A DNA stretch of 64,000 bases from Phaeovulum molybdatiresistens. Its GTDB lineage: Bacteria > Pseudomonadota > Alphaproteobacteria > Rhodobacterales > Rhodobacteraceae. Location: assembly GCF_023544865.1 (NCBI RefSeq), contig NZ_JAMJFX010000001.1, forward strand, positions 248,001-312,000. The letters are read 5' to 3'. Each line of letters starts with the position of its first letter. The first letter of the stretch is position 1. The translations under genes and the position numbers were made by a program. Of the stretch, positions 54,476-62,396 are shown piece by piece. Below the pieces are notes generated by a model, which saw nothing but the letters and a program-made list of their open reading frames with translations, made no database searches and had not been told where the DNA came from.

Positions 54476-54967
54476 TCAATTCCCTGCCGGGACGGTCTGG
54501 CCGCCGGTCAGCGTGGGCCCGCCCGCATCCGTCACCAGAACGATATTGGTGAAGCCGCCCGCATTCAGCGCGCCCATCACCTGCACCACGCGAGAGTATT
54601 CGATCCCGCCATCGGCGCGCAGGAACACCTTGTCGCTTTCGCGTTCCTGCGACACGGCGCGCAGCCGGTCGACCAGCTCGCCATCGGCGACCGGCGTGTT
54701 CATCAGCGACACGGTGCCATCCAGCTGCAACGAGATCGTCAGCGGCTCTTCCTGTTCGGTGGGCACGGTCCGCGCGGCGGTCTTGGGCAGTTCCAGCGGC
54801 ACGCCCACCGTCATCAGGGGCGCCGCCACCATGAAGATGATCAACAGAACCAGCATCACGTCGACAAAGGGCGTGACGTTGATCTCGCTCATCGCGGCAT
54901 GCTTGCCGCGCGCGCCGCGACGGCGGCGACCGCCCCCGCCCGACTTTTTCATCACCCCCGCACCCAT
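54476..54967 (-). CDS. tolR: Tol-Pal system protein TolR (ExbD family)
   Basis: Proton-channel partner of TolQ. The 163 residues have a very basic Gly/Arg/Lys N-terminus. One membrane helix carries the essential aspartate in 'INVTPFVDVMLVLLIIFMVA', and a periplasmic domain ends 'FTNIVLVTDAG'. It starts 3 nt after the tolQ stop, so the two are co-translated. Confidence 0.95.
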   Translation of the reverse strand: MGAGVMKKSGGGGRRRRGARGKHAAMSEINVTPFVDVMLVLLIIFMVAAPLMTVGVPLELPKTAARTVPTEQEEPLTISLQLDGTVSLMNTPVADGELVDRLRAVSQERESDKVFLRADGGIEYSRVVQVMGALNAGGFTNIVLVTDAGGPTLTGGQTVPAGN

Positions 54968-54970
54968 GGC

Positions 54971-55666
54971 TCAGGCGTCCAGCTGGCGCGACAGGATCGT
55001 GGCGAATTCGTCGGCAAAGGCCTCATACCCCGAGGCGATGCGGTCGGCATCAGCCGACAGCTTGTTGTAGAAGATCACCGCCGGGATTGCCGCCAGCAGG
55101 CCCAGACCCGTGGCCAGAAGCGCCTCGGAAATCCCGGGCGCCACAACGGCCAGCGAGGTGTTTTGCGAAATCGCGATTTCCTCGAAGGCGACCTTGATCC
55201 CCCAGACCGTGCCGAACAGCCCCACGAAAGGCGCGGTCGACCCAACGGTCGCCAGGAACGGCAGGCCCGCGTTCAGGTGTTCGGTCTCTTTGGCGATCGC
55301 CACATCCATCGACCGGTCGATGCGCGCCTGCGCCCCGGTGATCAGCGCGCCATCGCTGCGGTGGCTGCGGCGCCATTCCAGCATGCCGGCGGCAAAGATC
55401 TTCTGGCTGGCCCCATCAGGTGCCGGGCCGATCTGGTCGAACAGCTCATCCAGCGGCTCGCCAGACCAGAAGGCGCGATCAAAGGTCGCGGCTTCGGCGC
55501 GGGCCGCGCGGAAGGTGATGAACTTGCGGATGATGATCGACCAGGACCAGAAACTGGCCACGATCAGCATGATCATCACGACTTGAACGATAAAGGATGC
55601 GCGCGCGAACAGCGCCACTAAGGAGAAGTCAATCTCCTGCGCCATCGCAAGGGCTTCGGTTTCCAT
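54971..55666 (-). CDS. tolQ: Tol-Pal system protein TolQ (MotA/ExbB family)
   Basis: Inner-membrane proton channel subunit. The 231 residues have three membrane helices: about 18-40 ('FIVQVVMIMLIVASFWSWSI'), then two helices in the C-terminal half. These hold 'LATVGSTAPFVGLFGTVWGI' and 'ISEALLATGLGLLAAIPAVI', typical of the TolQ/ExbB proton pathway. The ATG at 55666 is used; a second in-frame ATG lies at 55645. It begins after a 115-nt gap from ybgC. Confidence 0.95.
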   Translation of the reverse strand: METEALAMAQEIDFSLVALFARASFIVQVVMIMLIVASFWSWSIIIRKFITFRAARAEAATFDRAFWSGEPLDELFDQIGPAPDGASQKIFAAGMLEWRRSHRSDGALITGAQARIDRSMDVAIAKETEHLNAGLPFLATVGSTAPFVGLFGTVWGIKVAFEEIAISQNTSLAVVAPGISEALLATGLGLLAAIPAVIFYNKLSADADRIASGYEAFADEFATILSRQLDA

Positions 55667-55781
55667 CTGTCACTGCTCGCCGGTTGGGGCCACATTGTCG
55701 CGGCTCTGATTAGCAGTGATTCTATACAAGGTTCAGGGGGAGCGCCATAACAACTGCGTCATTTGGCCCGATGCCCCGCGT

Positions 55782-56183
55782 CTAGTGCAAGGCGGGCGCA
55801 ATCTTGTGCCGAACATCGGCAGGAAGCCGCTGAGGCGCGCCGCTGTCGGTCAGGCACACAAGGGTCACGGTCGCGGCGAACAACCGCTCGCCCGCGCGCA
55901 AAACCTCCTGTTCCAACACGATGCGCGCGCCCGAGGCTGATACAAGCGCGGTGGTGACGACAAGCTCATCATCAAAGCGCGCGGGGCGCAGGTAATCGGC
56001 CTCAACCCGGCGCACGGCAAAGACGATGCCATGATCGCGCTTCATCGCCGCCTGATCCACGCCCAGCGCGCGAATCCATTCCGACCGGCCCCGTTCGATG
56101 AATTTCAGATAATTGGCGTAATAGACGATGCCGGCAAGGTCGGTATCCTCGTAATAGACGCGAACGGGAAAGGCATGGGTCAT
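55782..56183 (-). CDS. ybgC: Tol-Pal-associated acyl-CoA thioesterase YbgC
   Basis: Hotdog-fold thioesterase usually first in tol-pal operons; acts on short- or medium-chain acyl-CoA or acyl carrier protein. The 133 residues start 'MTHAFPVRVYYEDTDLAGIV', containing the catalytic aspartate, followed by 'YYANYLKFIERGRSEWIRAL'. The ATG overlaps the stop of the upstream unknown gene (ATGA). Confidence 0.94.
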   Translation of the reverse strand: MTHAFPVRVYYEDTDLAGIVYYANYLKFIERGRSEWIRALGVDQAAMKRDHGIVFAVRRVEADYLRPARFDDELVVTTALVSASGARIVLEQEVLRAGERLFAATVTLVCLTDSGAPQRLPADVRHKIAPALH

Positions 56184-56809
56184 TGCACGCCCCTCGCCCC
56201 GATCCGCGCAGCCAGCCGCAAGGCATGGGCGGGATCGCGCGCCACCGCAGGCAGAACCGGATCATAGCCCGCCCGGATGACCGCCGCGATCTCGGGGCGC
56301 AATACCGTCACCCCGCGCGCCAGCGCCAGGGGCGAGGCCTCGGCAAAAGCGCGATCCGACCACAGCAGGATCATTTGCGCCGCCTGGCTCAGCGCCAGGG
56401 TCTCGGCCGGCACCTCATCCAACGCCTCGTCCATCCGCACAAAGGCGAAACAGGCCCGGATCGCGCCCTCCTGATCGAAACGGAACACGCGATACTGGTT
56501 CGCGCCCCCGTCATCCAGCCGCACCACCATATCGTGCAACCCCTCGATCAGCTGATCCAGATTGGGCACATCCAGCAATTCATGCCAGTCGCGGAAGAAA
56601 AAGATCATCAGGTTCGCGCCCAGTTCGGGGTCGGTCTCGGCCATCTTGTGCCCCGCCAGCGCCACCATCGCCTCAACCGCGCCCTTCACAACCGACAGCG
56701 TCGCGGCATCCACTCCAAAGACCACCGGAACGATCGGCCGCCCCCAGCGCGCGAACAGATATTCGCCCGTGCCGCGGGTAAACAGCGCCTCGACCTCTGA
56801 TGCCTGCAT
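56180..56809 (-). CDS. Unknown conserved-type protein between ruvB and ybgC
   Basis: I do not recognise this 209-residue protein. It has no signal peptide or membrane helix. Notable words are 'LFTRGTGEYLFARWGRPIVP', 'NLMIFFFRDWHELLDVPNLD' and 'GANQYRVFRFDQEGAIRACF'. It is acidic in the middle with an Arg/Ala-rich end. The start at 56809 is chosen because the longer frame would translate repeat copy D. It is translationally coupled to ybgC, so a link to the tol-pal system or to envelope lipid metabolism is possible but unproven. Confidence 0.8.
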   Translation of the reverse strand: MQASEVEALFTRGTGEYLFARWGRPIVPVVFGVDAATLSVVKGAVEAMVALAGHKMAETDPELGANLMIFFFRDWHELLDVPNLDQLIEGLHDMVVRLDDGGANQYRVFRFDQEGAIRACFAFVRMDEALDEVPAETLALSQAAQMILLWSDRAFAEASPLALARGVTVLRPEIAAVIRAGYDPVLPAVARDPAHALRLAARIGARGVQ

Positions 56810-56821
56810 CCTGGATCCCCC

Positions 56822-56853
56822 TTCTTCTTGGCCCAAATACTCCCGCCGGAGGC
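56822..56853 (-). repeat. Intergenic repeat copy D (single module)
   Basis: On the minus strand GCCTCCGGCGG (56853-56843) is followed by GAGTATTTGGGCCAAGAAGA from 56842. It lies between the ruvB stop (56861) and the next gene's ATG (56809). There is only one arm, so no long hairpin, unlike copies A-C. Confidence 0.75.
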
Positions 56854-56860
56854 GTCCGCG

Positions 56861-57934
56861 CTATCCGTCCCCGAACAGGTCGACCTGCGGCACCCCGGAT
56901 GAGGCCCCGCCCCCCGCCGCACCTGCCGCCACCGACGCGCGCGGCGCCTCAAGGCCCAGATGGCGCCAGGCGCGGGCGCCCAGCATACGCCCGCGCGGGG
57001 TGCGGCTGATCAGGCCCTGCTGCAACAGATAGGGCTCGATCACCTCTTCGATCGCGTCGCGGCTTTCCGACAGCGCGGCGGAAAGCGTCTCGACCCCAAC
57101 CGGGCCACCGCCATAATGTTCCGCGATCAGCATCAGATAGCGTCGGTCCGCGCCATCAAGCCCAAGCTTGTCGACGCCCAAACGGGTCAGCGAGCCGTCC
57201 GCAATCTCACGCGTCAGCCGCCCGTCACCCTCAACCAGCGCGAAATCGACAACCCGGCGCAACAGCCGCCCGGCAATCCGCGGCGTGCCGCGCGCGCGCC
57301 GGGCAATTTCGCGCGTGCCGGCCGGTTCGGCCGGAATACCCAGAAGCCGCGCGCCACGCGCCACGATCAGATCCAGCTCATCTTCCGTATAGAACTGCAA
57401 CCGGGTCGGGATGCCGAAACGGTCGCGCAGCGGCGTCGTCAGCAGGCCAAGCCGTGTGGTCGCGCCGACCAGCGTGAAGGGCTGCAGCTCAATCCGGACG
57501 GTGCGGGCGGCAGGGCCCTCGCCGATCACCAGATCAAGCTCAAAATCCTCCATCGCGGGGTAAAGCACCTCTTCCACAGCCGGGTTCAGGCGGTGGATTT
57601 CGTCGATGAACAGGACATCACGCGTCTCAAGGTTGGTCAGGATCGCGGCCAGATCGCCCGCCTTGGCCAGCACCGGCCCCGAGGTCATCTTGAAGTTCAC
57701 CCCCAGCTCGCGGGCCATGATCTGCGCCAGCGTGGTTTTGCCAAGCCCCGGCGGGCCGTGGAACAGGGTGTGGTCCATCGCCTGACCGCGCATCTTGGCG
57801 CTTTCGATGAAGACCCGCAGATTGGCGCGGGCTTCGGCCTGGCCAACGAACTCCTCAAGGGCCTGCGGGCGCAGGGCGCGGTCGGCATCATCGGGCAGCC
57901 GGTCAGGGCGAAGGGTGGGGTCTGGTTCGGTCAT
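56861..57934 (-). CDS. ruvB: Holliday junction ATP-dependent helicase RuvB
   Basis: AAA+ motor that drives branch migration with RuvA. The 357 residues show Walker A at Gly60-Thr67 ('[16 protein letters not shown]'), Walker B '[20 protein letters not shown]', and the arginine-finger region '[19 protein letters not shown]'. The C-terminal winged helix contains '[18 protein letters not shown]'. It is separated from ruvA by 88 nt holding copy E and its G tract, so the usual tight ruvA-ruvB coupling is lost. A Pro/Ala/Gly-rich C-terminal tail follows the wing. Confidence 0.97.
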   Translation of the reverse strand: MTEPDPTLRPDRLPDDADRALRPQALEEFVGQAEARANLRVFIESAKMRGQAMDHTLFHGPPGLGKTTLAQIMARELGVNFKMTSGPVLAKAGDLAAILTNLETRDVLFIDEIHRLNPAVEEVLYPAMEDFELDLVIGEGPAARTVRIELQPFTLVGATTRLGLLTTPLRDRFGIPTRLQFYTEDELDLIVARGARLLGIPAEPAGTREIARRARGTPRIAGRLLRRVVDFALVEGDGRLTREIADGSLTRLGVDKLGLDGADRRYLMLIAEHYGGGPVGVETLSAALSESRDAIEEVIEPYLLQQGLISRTPRGRMLGARAWRHLGLEAPRASVAAGAAGGGASSGVPQVDLFGDG

Positions 57935-57971
57935 GATATGCCAGTGTCGTGCCTATTGGCGGGCGTTGCAA

Positions 57972-58020
57972 GGGGGGGGGGGGGGGGGCGCCCCCCCCCC
58001 TATTTCGGCCAAGAAGAAGG
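57972..58020 (+). repeat. Repeat copy E with a G17/C10 tract between ruvA and ruvB
   Basis: A run of 17 G (57972-57988), then CG, then 10 C (57991-58000), leads into TATTTCGGCCAAGAAGAA (58001-58018). The G and C runs can pair as a pure G:C hairpin and appear to be the GC-hairpin module of this repeat family in expanded form. It lies in the 88-nt gap between the ruvA stop and the ruvB start, both on the minus strand. Confidence 0.7.
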
Positions 58021-58022
58021 GG

Positions 58023-58691
58023 TCAGCCTTTCGGGGCCAGAAGGCGCAGGGCTGCGCGGATGAGTTTTGCGGTATCGCTGGCTTCGGGGTTTTCCGAGGC
58101 CTGCGCCACGGCGGCCGCAGCCTCGGACGGGTTGTAACCCAGATTGGTGAGGGCGCTGAGCGCCTCGGCGGTGAAGTTGGCCTGCGGCGCGGGTTGCGGG
58201 GCGGCGGCCTTGCGCGGCCGGGGGGCCGGTTCGACCACCTCATCCGATGGGGCCAGATCGACCGTCAGCGCCCCGCCCATCGCCATGACCGATGGCGCCT
58301 TGTCCTTGAGTTCCATCACGACGCGCTGCGCGAGTTTCGGCCCCACCCCGGGCGCGGCCTTGATTGCCGACCAATCGCCCAGCGCGATCGCCCGACCGAC
58401 ACCTTCGGCGCCAAGTGTGCCCAGGATCGCCAGAGAGGCCTTGGCGCCGATGCCCTGCACCGAGGTCAGCAGGCGGTGCCATTCCTTTTCCAGAAGGCTG
58501 GGGAAGCCGAACAGCTGCAGCAGATCTTCGCGCACCAGCAGGTCGGTGTAAAGCGCGCAGGCCTGGCCCACCGGCGGCAGGCTGCTGGCGGTTCGGGCCG
58601 AGACATGGACGATATAGCCCACGCCGCGCACGTCGATCAGGACATGGTCCATCGCCCGGTGCAGGATGGTGCCCGCGATACGCCCGATCAT
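58023..58691 (-). CDS. ruvA: Holliday junction DNA helicase RuvA
   Basis: Tetrameric junction-binding protein that targets RuvB. The 222 residues consist of an OB-fold domain ('[20 protein letters not shown]'), two helix-hairpin-helix motifs ('[20 protein letters not shown]', '[20 protein letters not shown]') and a C-terminal RuvB-contacting domain ('[20 protein letters not shown]'). A Pro/Ala linker of about 40 residues joins the last two. Its ATG overlaps the ruvC stop by four bases. Confidence 0.97.
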   Translation of the reverse strand: MIGRIAGTILHRAMDHVLIDVRGVGYIVHVSARTASSLPPVGQACALYTDLLVREDLLQLFGFPSLLEKEWHRLLTSVQGIGAKASLAILGTLGAEGVGRAIALGDWSAIKAAPGVGPKLAQRVVMELKDKAPSVMAMGGALTVDLAPSDEVVEPAPRPRKAAAPQPAPQANFTAEALSALTNLGYNPSEAAAAVAQASENPEASDTAKLIRAALRLLAPKG

Positions 58692-59194
58692 GCGACTTTT
58701 CCTTTCATCGCCGCCGCCATGCGGCCAGCGGATTGCAGATGGTGGGCGTGGCAGATCGCCACCGCCAGCGCATCGGCCGCGTCCGGCCCGGCCAGATCCA
58801 CCCCCGGCAACTGGAAGCGCACCATGTGCTGGATCTGGCCCTTGTCGGCATGGCCCACGCCAACCACCGCCTTTTTCACCGCGTTCGGGGCATATTCCCC
58901 CACGCTCAACCCCGCCTGCGCGGGCACCAGCAGTGCAATGCCGCGTGCTTGGCCCAGTTTCAGCGTGGCCACCGCATCCTTATTCACGAAGGTCTGTTCA
59001 ACCGCCGCAGCATCCGGGGCGTGGCGGGCGATCACCGCCGTCAGGGCGGTGTGCAACGAGCACAGCCGCAGCGCCAGATCCTGCCCTTCGGAATGGATGA
59101 TCCCGTTGGCGACATGCGTCAGGCGCGAACCCGCCATCTCGATCACACCCCAGCCGAGGTTGCGAAGCCCCGGATCGATTCCGATCACGCGCAT
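58688..59194 (-). CDS. ruvC: Holliday junction resolvase RuvC
   Basis: Nuclease that cuts Holliday junctions. The 168-residue protein shows the RNase H-like fold with catalytic Asp7 ('[17 protein letters not shown]'), '[20 protein letters not shown]' carrying the second acidic residue, and '[17 protein letters not shown]' near the end with the last acidic residues. It is the first gene of the ruvCAB group. Confidence 0.96.
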   Translation of the reverse strand: MRVIGIDPGLRNLGWGVIEMAGSRLTHVANGIIHSEGQDLALRLCSLHTALTAVIARHAPDAAAVEQTFVNKDAVATLKLGQARGIALLVPAQAGLSVGEYAPNAVKKAVVGVGHADKGQIQHMVRFQLPGVDLAGPDAADALAVAICHAHHLQSAGRMAAAMKGKVA

Positions 59195-59503
59195 ATGCCT
59201 GTTCCGCCTGCTCTGTTGCCTTTTTCACACGACTAGCACGAAAGAAGAACATCGCAAAGCGCGAACAGATCGCGCAGGCAGAAGAACGGTCGTTCCGGGT
59301 TTGGCGGAAAGTTCACGCCGCGACGCAGAAAAACGTGCCGCAGCGCCACGGCAACAGAACACCCGTCCCCCCCGCGCCAAGCCATGCGGCAGGCGCATAT
59401 CGGGCCTGCCGCCCTGTCGGTTGTTTTCGCGCCCTGCCCGGCTTAGGTGCGCCGCATCGGGCCGGTTGCCCGAAAACAATGCACCTTATGAAGGATCACG
59501 GAA
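59195..59503. other. Divergent intergenic region between ruvC and the DUF1127 gene
   Basis: 309 nt without a convincing gene. It must hold promoters for ruvC (minus) and the DUF1127 gene (plus). I see GAACGGTCGTTC at 59284-59295, which has GAAC-N4-GTTC spacing, but not the alphaproteobacterial GTTC-N7-GTTC LexA box. AAGGATCAC precedes the DUF1127 ATG. No hairpin or repeat module is evident. Confidence 0.4.
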
Positions 59504-59695
59504 ATGTCCGCCTATGACACCCACCGCGTCCTGACCCGGAGCGGTCGTCCCGGGTTCGTGACGAAACTGGTCGCAGCCATCCTGGCGTGGAACGATGCGC
59601 GCGTGACGCGCGCCGCCCTGATGAAGCTGAGCGATCGCGAACTGGACGACATCGGGATTTCCCGCGGCGATATTGCCCGGGTTGCGCGCGGCTGA
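59504..59695 (+). CDS. DUF1127 small protein
   Basis: A 63-residue basic protein with the DUF1127 motif 'LMKLSDRELDDIGISRGDI' in the C-terminal half. Short DUF1127 proteins of alphaproteobacteria have been tied to RNA turnover and to phosphate and carbon metabolism, but this one's role is unknown. The N-terminal half is amphipathic ('FVTKLVAAILAWNDARVTRA'). GGATCACGGAA precedes the ATG. An intrinsic terminator lies 21 nt after the stop, so it is a single-gene unit. Confidence 0.85.
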   Translation: MSAYDTHRVLTRSGRPGFVTKLVAAILAWNDARVTRAALMKLSDRELDDIGISRGDIARVARG

Positions 59696-59716
59696 ACCAG
59701 CGCCATACGACAGATG

Positions 59717-59751
59717 AAAAGGCCGTGCCGGTTACCCGGCACGGCCTTTTT
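59717..59751. terminator. Bidirectional intrinsic terminator
   Basis: A perfect 10-bp stem (GGCCGTGCCG with CGGCACGGCC) and a 6-nt loop, flanked by AAAA on the left and TTTTT on the right. The symmetry lets it end transcription both of the DUF1127 gene and of the convergent small membrane-protein gene. Confidence 0.9.
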
Positions 59752-59766
59752 CGTGCTGAAATGACC

Positions 59767-60114
59767 TCAGTTCAAAACCGATTTTATCACAGCGGCAATT
59801 TGATGGGTGGCCGGATCAGGGTGCAGCACCCAGGCGCTGACCTGTTCGACCAGCGTTCCCGCAGCAAGCGCCGCGACCTTGTCCTGATACCCCTCGGCGC
59901 CCAGTTGCGCCAGGATCGCCCCTTTGAACAGCAACACCGCCGCCAGCACCAACGCGATCGAGCGCAGCGGGATCGCGATGCGCCGACGCCCGCGCGCGCC
60001 ATCGAAATCTGCGCGGCCAAGCGCGTCCGTCGCTTCAAACGAACGCCCGGCGGCATGCATCTGATTGATGCGAACCAGACGGTGTTCAAAATCTTTCATG
60101 TTCAGGTCGGTCAT
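59767..60114 (-). CDS. Small single-pass membrane protein, unknown
   Basis: About 115 residues from the ATG at 60114; starts at 60153, 60132 and 60099 are possible, and none has a strong ribosome-binding site. The N-terminal half is polar ('MKDFEHRLVRINQMHAAGRS'). One membrane helix follows ('IALVLAAVLLFKGAILAQLG'), and then a short amphipathic tail. I do not recognise a family. It lies convergent to the DUF1127 gene. Confidence 0.65.
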   Translation of the reverse strand: MTDLNMKDFEHRLVRINQMHAAGRSFEATDALGRADFDGARGRRRIAIPLRSIALVLAAVLLFKGAILAQLGAEGYQDKVAALAAGTLVEQVSAWVLHPDPATHQIAAVIKSVLN

Positions 60115-60196
60115 CGGGTCGATCCATGGCATGAGAAGGCGAATGCCTTTCACTATGCCTTATTCCTGACCCAATTTCGACAGCTAAATGTGGCGA

Positions 60197-61066
60197 TTAC
60201 GTCCGCTTAAGAACCAATGTCGTCCAGTCGCCGAATTCATCGCGCGATATCAGAACAAATCCCTGCGCCTCATAGGCGGCGATCACCTCATCCGCCTGTG
60301 CATGGAGGATGCCAGACAGAATCACATGCCCTGATTCGGCGCAGAAACGGCCCATGTCAGGGGCCAGCGCGATCAGCGGTCCTTTCAGGATATTGGCAAA
60401 GATCAGGTCATAGGGCGCGTCCTGCTGCAGGCGGGGATGATCGAACCCTGCCGCTTCAACGCAGACCACCCGGCCTTCCAGCCCATTCGCGACAACATTG
60501 GCGGCCGCCGTTTCGACCGCCACCGGATCGATGTCCGAGGCCAGAACCGGATCGGGCCAGATCTTGGCCGCCGCCATCGCCAGCACCGCCGTGCCGCAGC
60601 CAATATCGGCCACCCGCTGCGCGCGCAGGCCCGCCCGGTCCAGCCGGTCCAGCGCGGTCAGACAGCCCAGCGTCGTCCCGTGATGCCCGGTTCCAAAGGC
60701 CATCGCCGCCTCGATCAGCAGCGGCACAGAGCCTTCGGGAACCTTGTCCGCATCATGGCTGCCATAAACAAAGAACCGCCCCGCCACGACCGGGGCCAGT
60801 TCGCGTTTCACATGCGCCACCCAATCAACATCGGGCAACTCGGACACCGCGAAAGATTCGGCCCCATGCGCGGCTGCCAGCAGTGCAAGCACGGTTTCAT
60901 CGGGATGATCCAGGAAATAGCTGCCGACTTCCCAGCGCTCCGACCCGTCCTCGATCTCGAACACCCCAACGCCATAGGGCGCCGGATCAAGATCCTCCAG
61001 CATCTCGGCCAGCGCCTCGGCGCGGTCGCGGTCGGGAAGGGTTGTGAAAGCAGTAAAGGTGGGCAT
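60197..61066 (-). CDS. prmA: Ribosomal protein L11 methyltransferase
   Basis: SAM-dependent enzyme that trimethylates ribosomal protein L11. The 289 residues show an N-terminal L11-recognition domain and a methyltransferase core with 'AFGTGHHGTTLGCLTALDRL', the SAM loop 'VADIGCGTAVLAMAAAKIWP' and 'DLIFANILKGPLIALAPDM' (the N-I-L motif). It is a single gene on the minus strand, 173 nt from the divergent YeeE gene. Confidence 0.96.
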   Translation of the reverse strand: MPTFTAFTTLPDRDRAEALAEMLEDLDPAPYGVGVFEIEDGSERWEVGSYFLDHPDETVLALLAAAHGAESFAVSELPDVDWVAHVKRELAPVVAGRFFVYGSHDADKVPEGSVPLLIEAAMAFGTGHHGTTLGCLTALDRLDRAGLRAQRVADIGCGTAVLAMAAAKIWPDPVLASDIDPVAVETAAANVVANGLEGRVVCVEAAGFDHPRLQQDAPYDLIFANILKGPLIALAPDMGRFCAESGHVILSGILHAQADEVIAAYEAQGFVLISRDEFGDWTTLVLKRT

Positions 61067-61239
61067 CGCGGCCTCCCGGCTGAAGATTTCGTGCAGCTAG
61101 GGCCTTTGGGCCCCGCCCGTCAAGCCGGGCCGCATCCGGGGGCTGCGCGTCGCGCGTCTTTCGCGTATGATTTATGTCAAGGCAGCGGGCGTCGAAACAT
61201 GGCACCTAGGCGCGGTCCAGACGCAAGGGGGATACCGGG

Positions 61240-62304
61240 ATGGATATCATCGCTCTGGTGGAACGAATCGGTGAAGGACCGACAGCGGCGCTGTTCGGGG
61301 TGATCACCGGCATCATCTTTGGTGTCGCCGCGCAACGGTCAAACTTCTGCCTGCGTGCAGCTACCGTGGAATTCGCGCGCGGCAGGCTGGGGCCGAAGGT
61401 GGCGGTCTGGCTGCTGACCTTTTCGACCGCCGTGGTCTGGGTGCAGGGCGCCCAGCTTCTGGGCCTGTTCCGGGCCGAGGACAGCCGCGTGATGGCGGTG
61501 CCCGGCAGCTGGTCGGGCGCAATCATCGGCGGGCTGATGTTCGGCGCGGGCATGGTTCTGGCGCGCGGCTGTTCCGGCCGGCTTCTGGTGCTGGCGTCCA
61601 CGGGCAACCTGCGCTCGGTCGTATCGGGGCTGATCTTCGCCGTCGTCGCCCAGATGAGCCTGAAGGGCGTGCTGTCCCCCCTGCGCGACAATCTTGCCGC
61701 GCTCTGGACCACGCCGGGGGGCGAAAACGTCAACCTTCTGGCCAGCCTGCGCCTGCCGGACTGGTCGGGCCTGACCTTCGGGTTCGCCGTCGCGGCGCTG
61801 GCGCTGTATCTGTCGCGGCGCAACCAGATCGGGGCCCGGGTGCTTGTCTTCGCCTCGGGCGTGGGCTTTGCCGTGGCGGTGGGCTGGGTGCTGACCTGGA
61901 CCCTGTCACAGGTCAGCTTCGATCCGGTCCCGGTGACGTCGGCCACCTTCTCGGGGCCTTCGGCCAATACGCTGATGTTCTTCCTGGATCGCGACGCGGT
62001 GCTGGAATTCGACGTGGGCCTTGTGCCGGGCGTGGTGATCGGCGCCTTCCTGTCCTCGGTCCTGGGCCGGCAGTTCGCCTTCCAGGCCTTTGAAGGCGTG
62101 CAGGTGATGCGCCGATCCATGATCGGGGCGGCCTTGATGGGCTTTGGCGCGATGCTGGCGGGGGGATGCGCCATCGGCGCGGGCGTCACCGGCGGGTCGA
62201 TCTTTGCGGGCACCGCCTGGCTTGCGCTGTTTTGCATGTGGATCGGCGCGATCGTGACGGATTTCCTCGTCGATCAGCGCAGCCCGCAGCGCCAGACCGC
62301 CTGA
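61240..62304 (+). CDS. YeeE/YedE (TsuA-type) membrane protein
   Basis: Inner-membrane transporter of the YeeE/YedE family, some of which take up thiosulfate. The 354 residues have about nine hydrophobic helices and the three cysteine motifs of TsuA: Cys37 in 'AAQRSNFCLRAATVEF', Cys111 in 'MVLARGCSGRLLVLAS', and Cys310 in 'AGGCAIGAGVTGGSIF'. No TusA-like gene is adjacent. The substrate, probably a reduced sulfur species, is inferred from these cysteines. GGGGGATACCGGG precedes the ATG. Confidence 0.88.
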   Translation: MDIIALVERIGEGPTAALFGVITGIIFGVAAQRSNFCLRAATVEFARGRLGPKVAVWLLTFSTAVVWVQGAQLLGLFRAEDSRVMAVPGSWSGAIIGGLMFGAGMVLARGCSGRLLVLASTGNLRSVVSGLIFAVVAQMSLKGVLSPLRDNLAALWTTPGGENVNLLASLRLPDWSGLTFGFAVAALALYLSRRNQIGARVLVFASGVGFAVAVGWVLTWTLSQVSFDPVPVTSATFSGPSANTLMFFLDRDAVLEFDVGLVPGVVIGAFLSSVLGRQFAFQAFEGVQVMRRSMIGAALMGFGAMLAGGCAIGAGVTGGSIFAGTAWLALFCMWIGAIVTDFLVDQRSPQRQTA

Positions 62305-62308
62305 TCCC

Positions 62309-62388
62309 CTTCGGATTTGCCCAAATATCCTCGGGGGAACGGGCCACGGCCCACGGGGCCGGGGGCCGTGGGGGGCAGACAGCCCCCC
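62309..62388 (-). repeat. Intergenic repeat copy H (two GC hairpins plus TATTTGG module)
   Basis: On the minus strand, after the priA stop (62397), comes the hairpin GGGGGGC/GCCCCCC (62388-62370, loop TGTCT). Then comes a second hairpin CCACGGCCC/GGGCCGTGG (62371-62344), then GAGGATATTTGGGCAAATCC from 62332. The hairpin and module have the same design as copy G. It lies between the convergent priA and YeeE genes. Confidence 0.75.
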
Positions 62389-62396
62389 CGACCCTC

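Noticed and set aside
59247..59266. Two GAAC words upstream of ruvC as a LexA box
   Set aside because: The spacing is 12 nt, not the 7 nt of the alphaproteobacterial SOS box.
59335..59517. 60-codon plus-strand frame just before the DUF1127 gene
   Set aside because: Pro/Arg/His-rich translation, no ribosome-binding site, and it overlaps the DUF1127 start; most likely chance.
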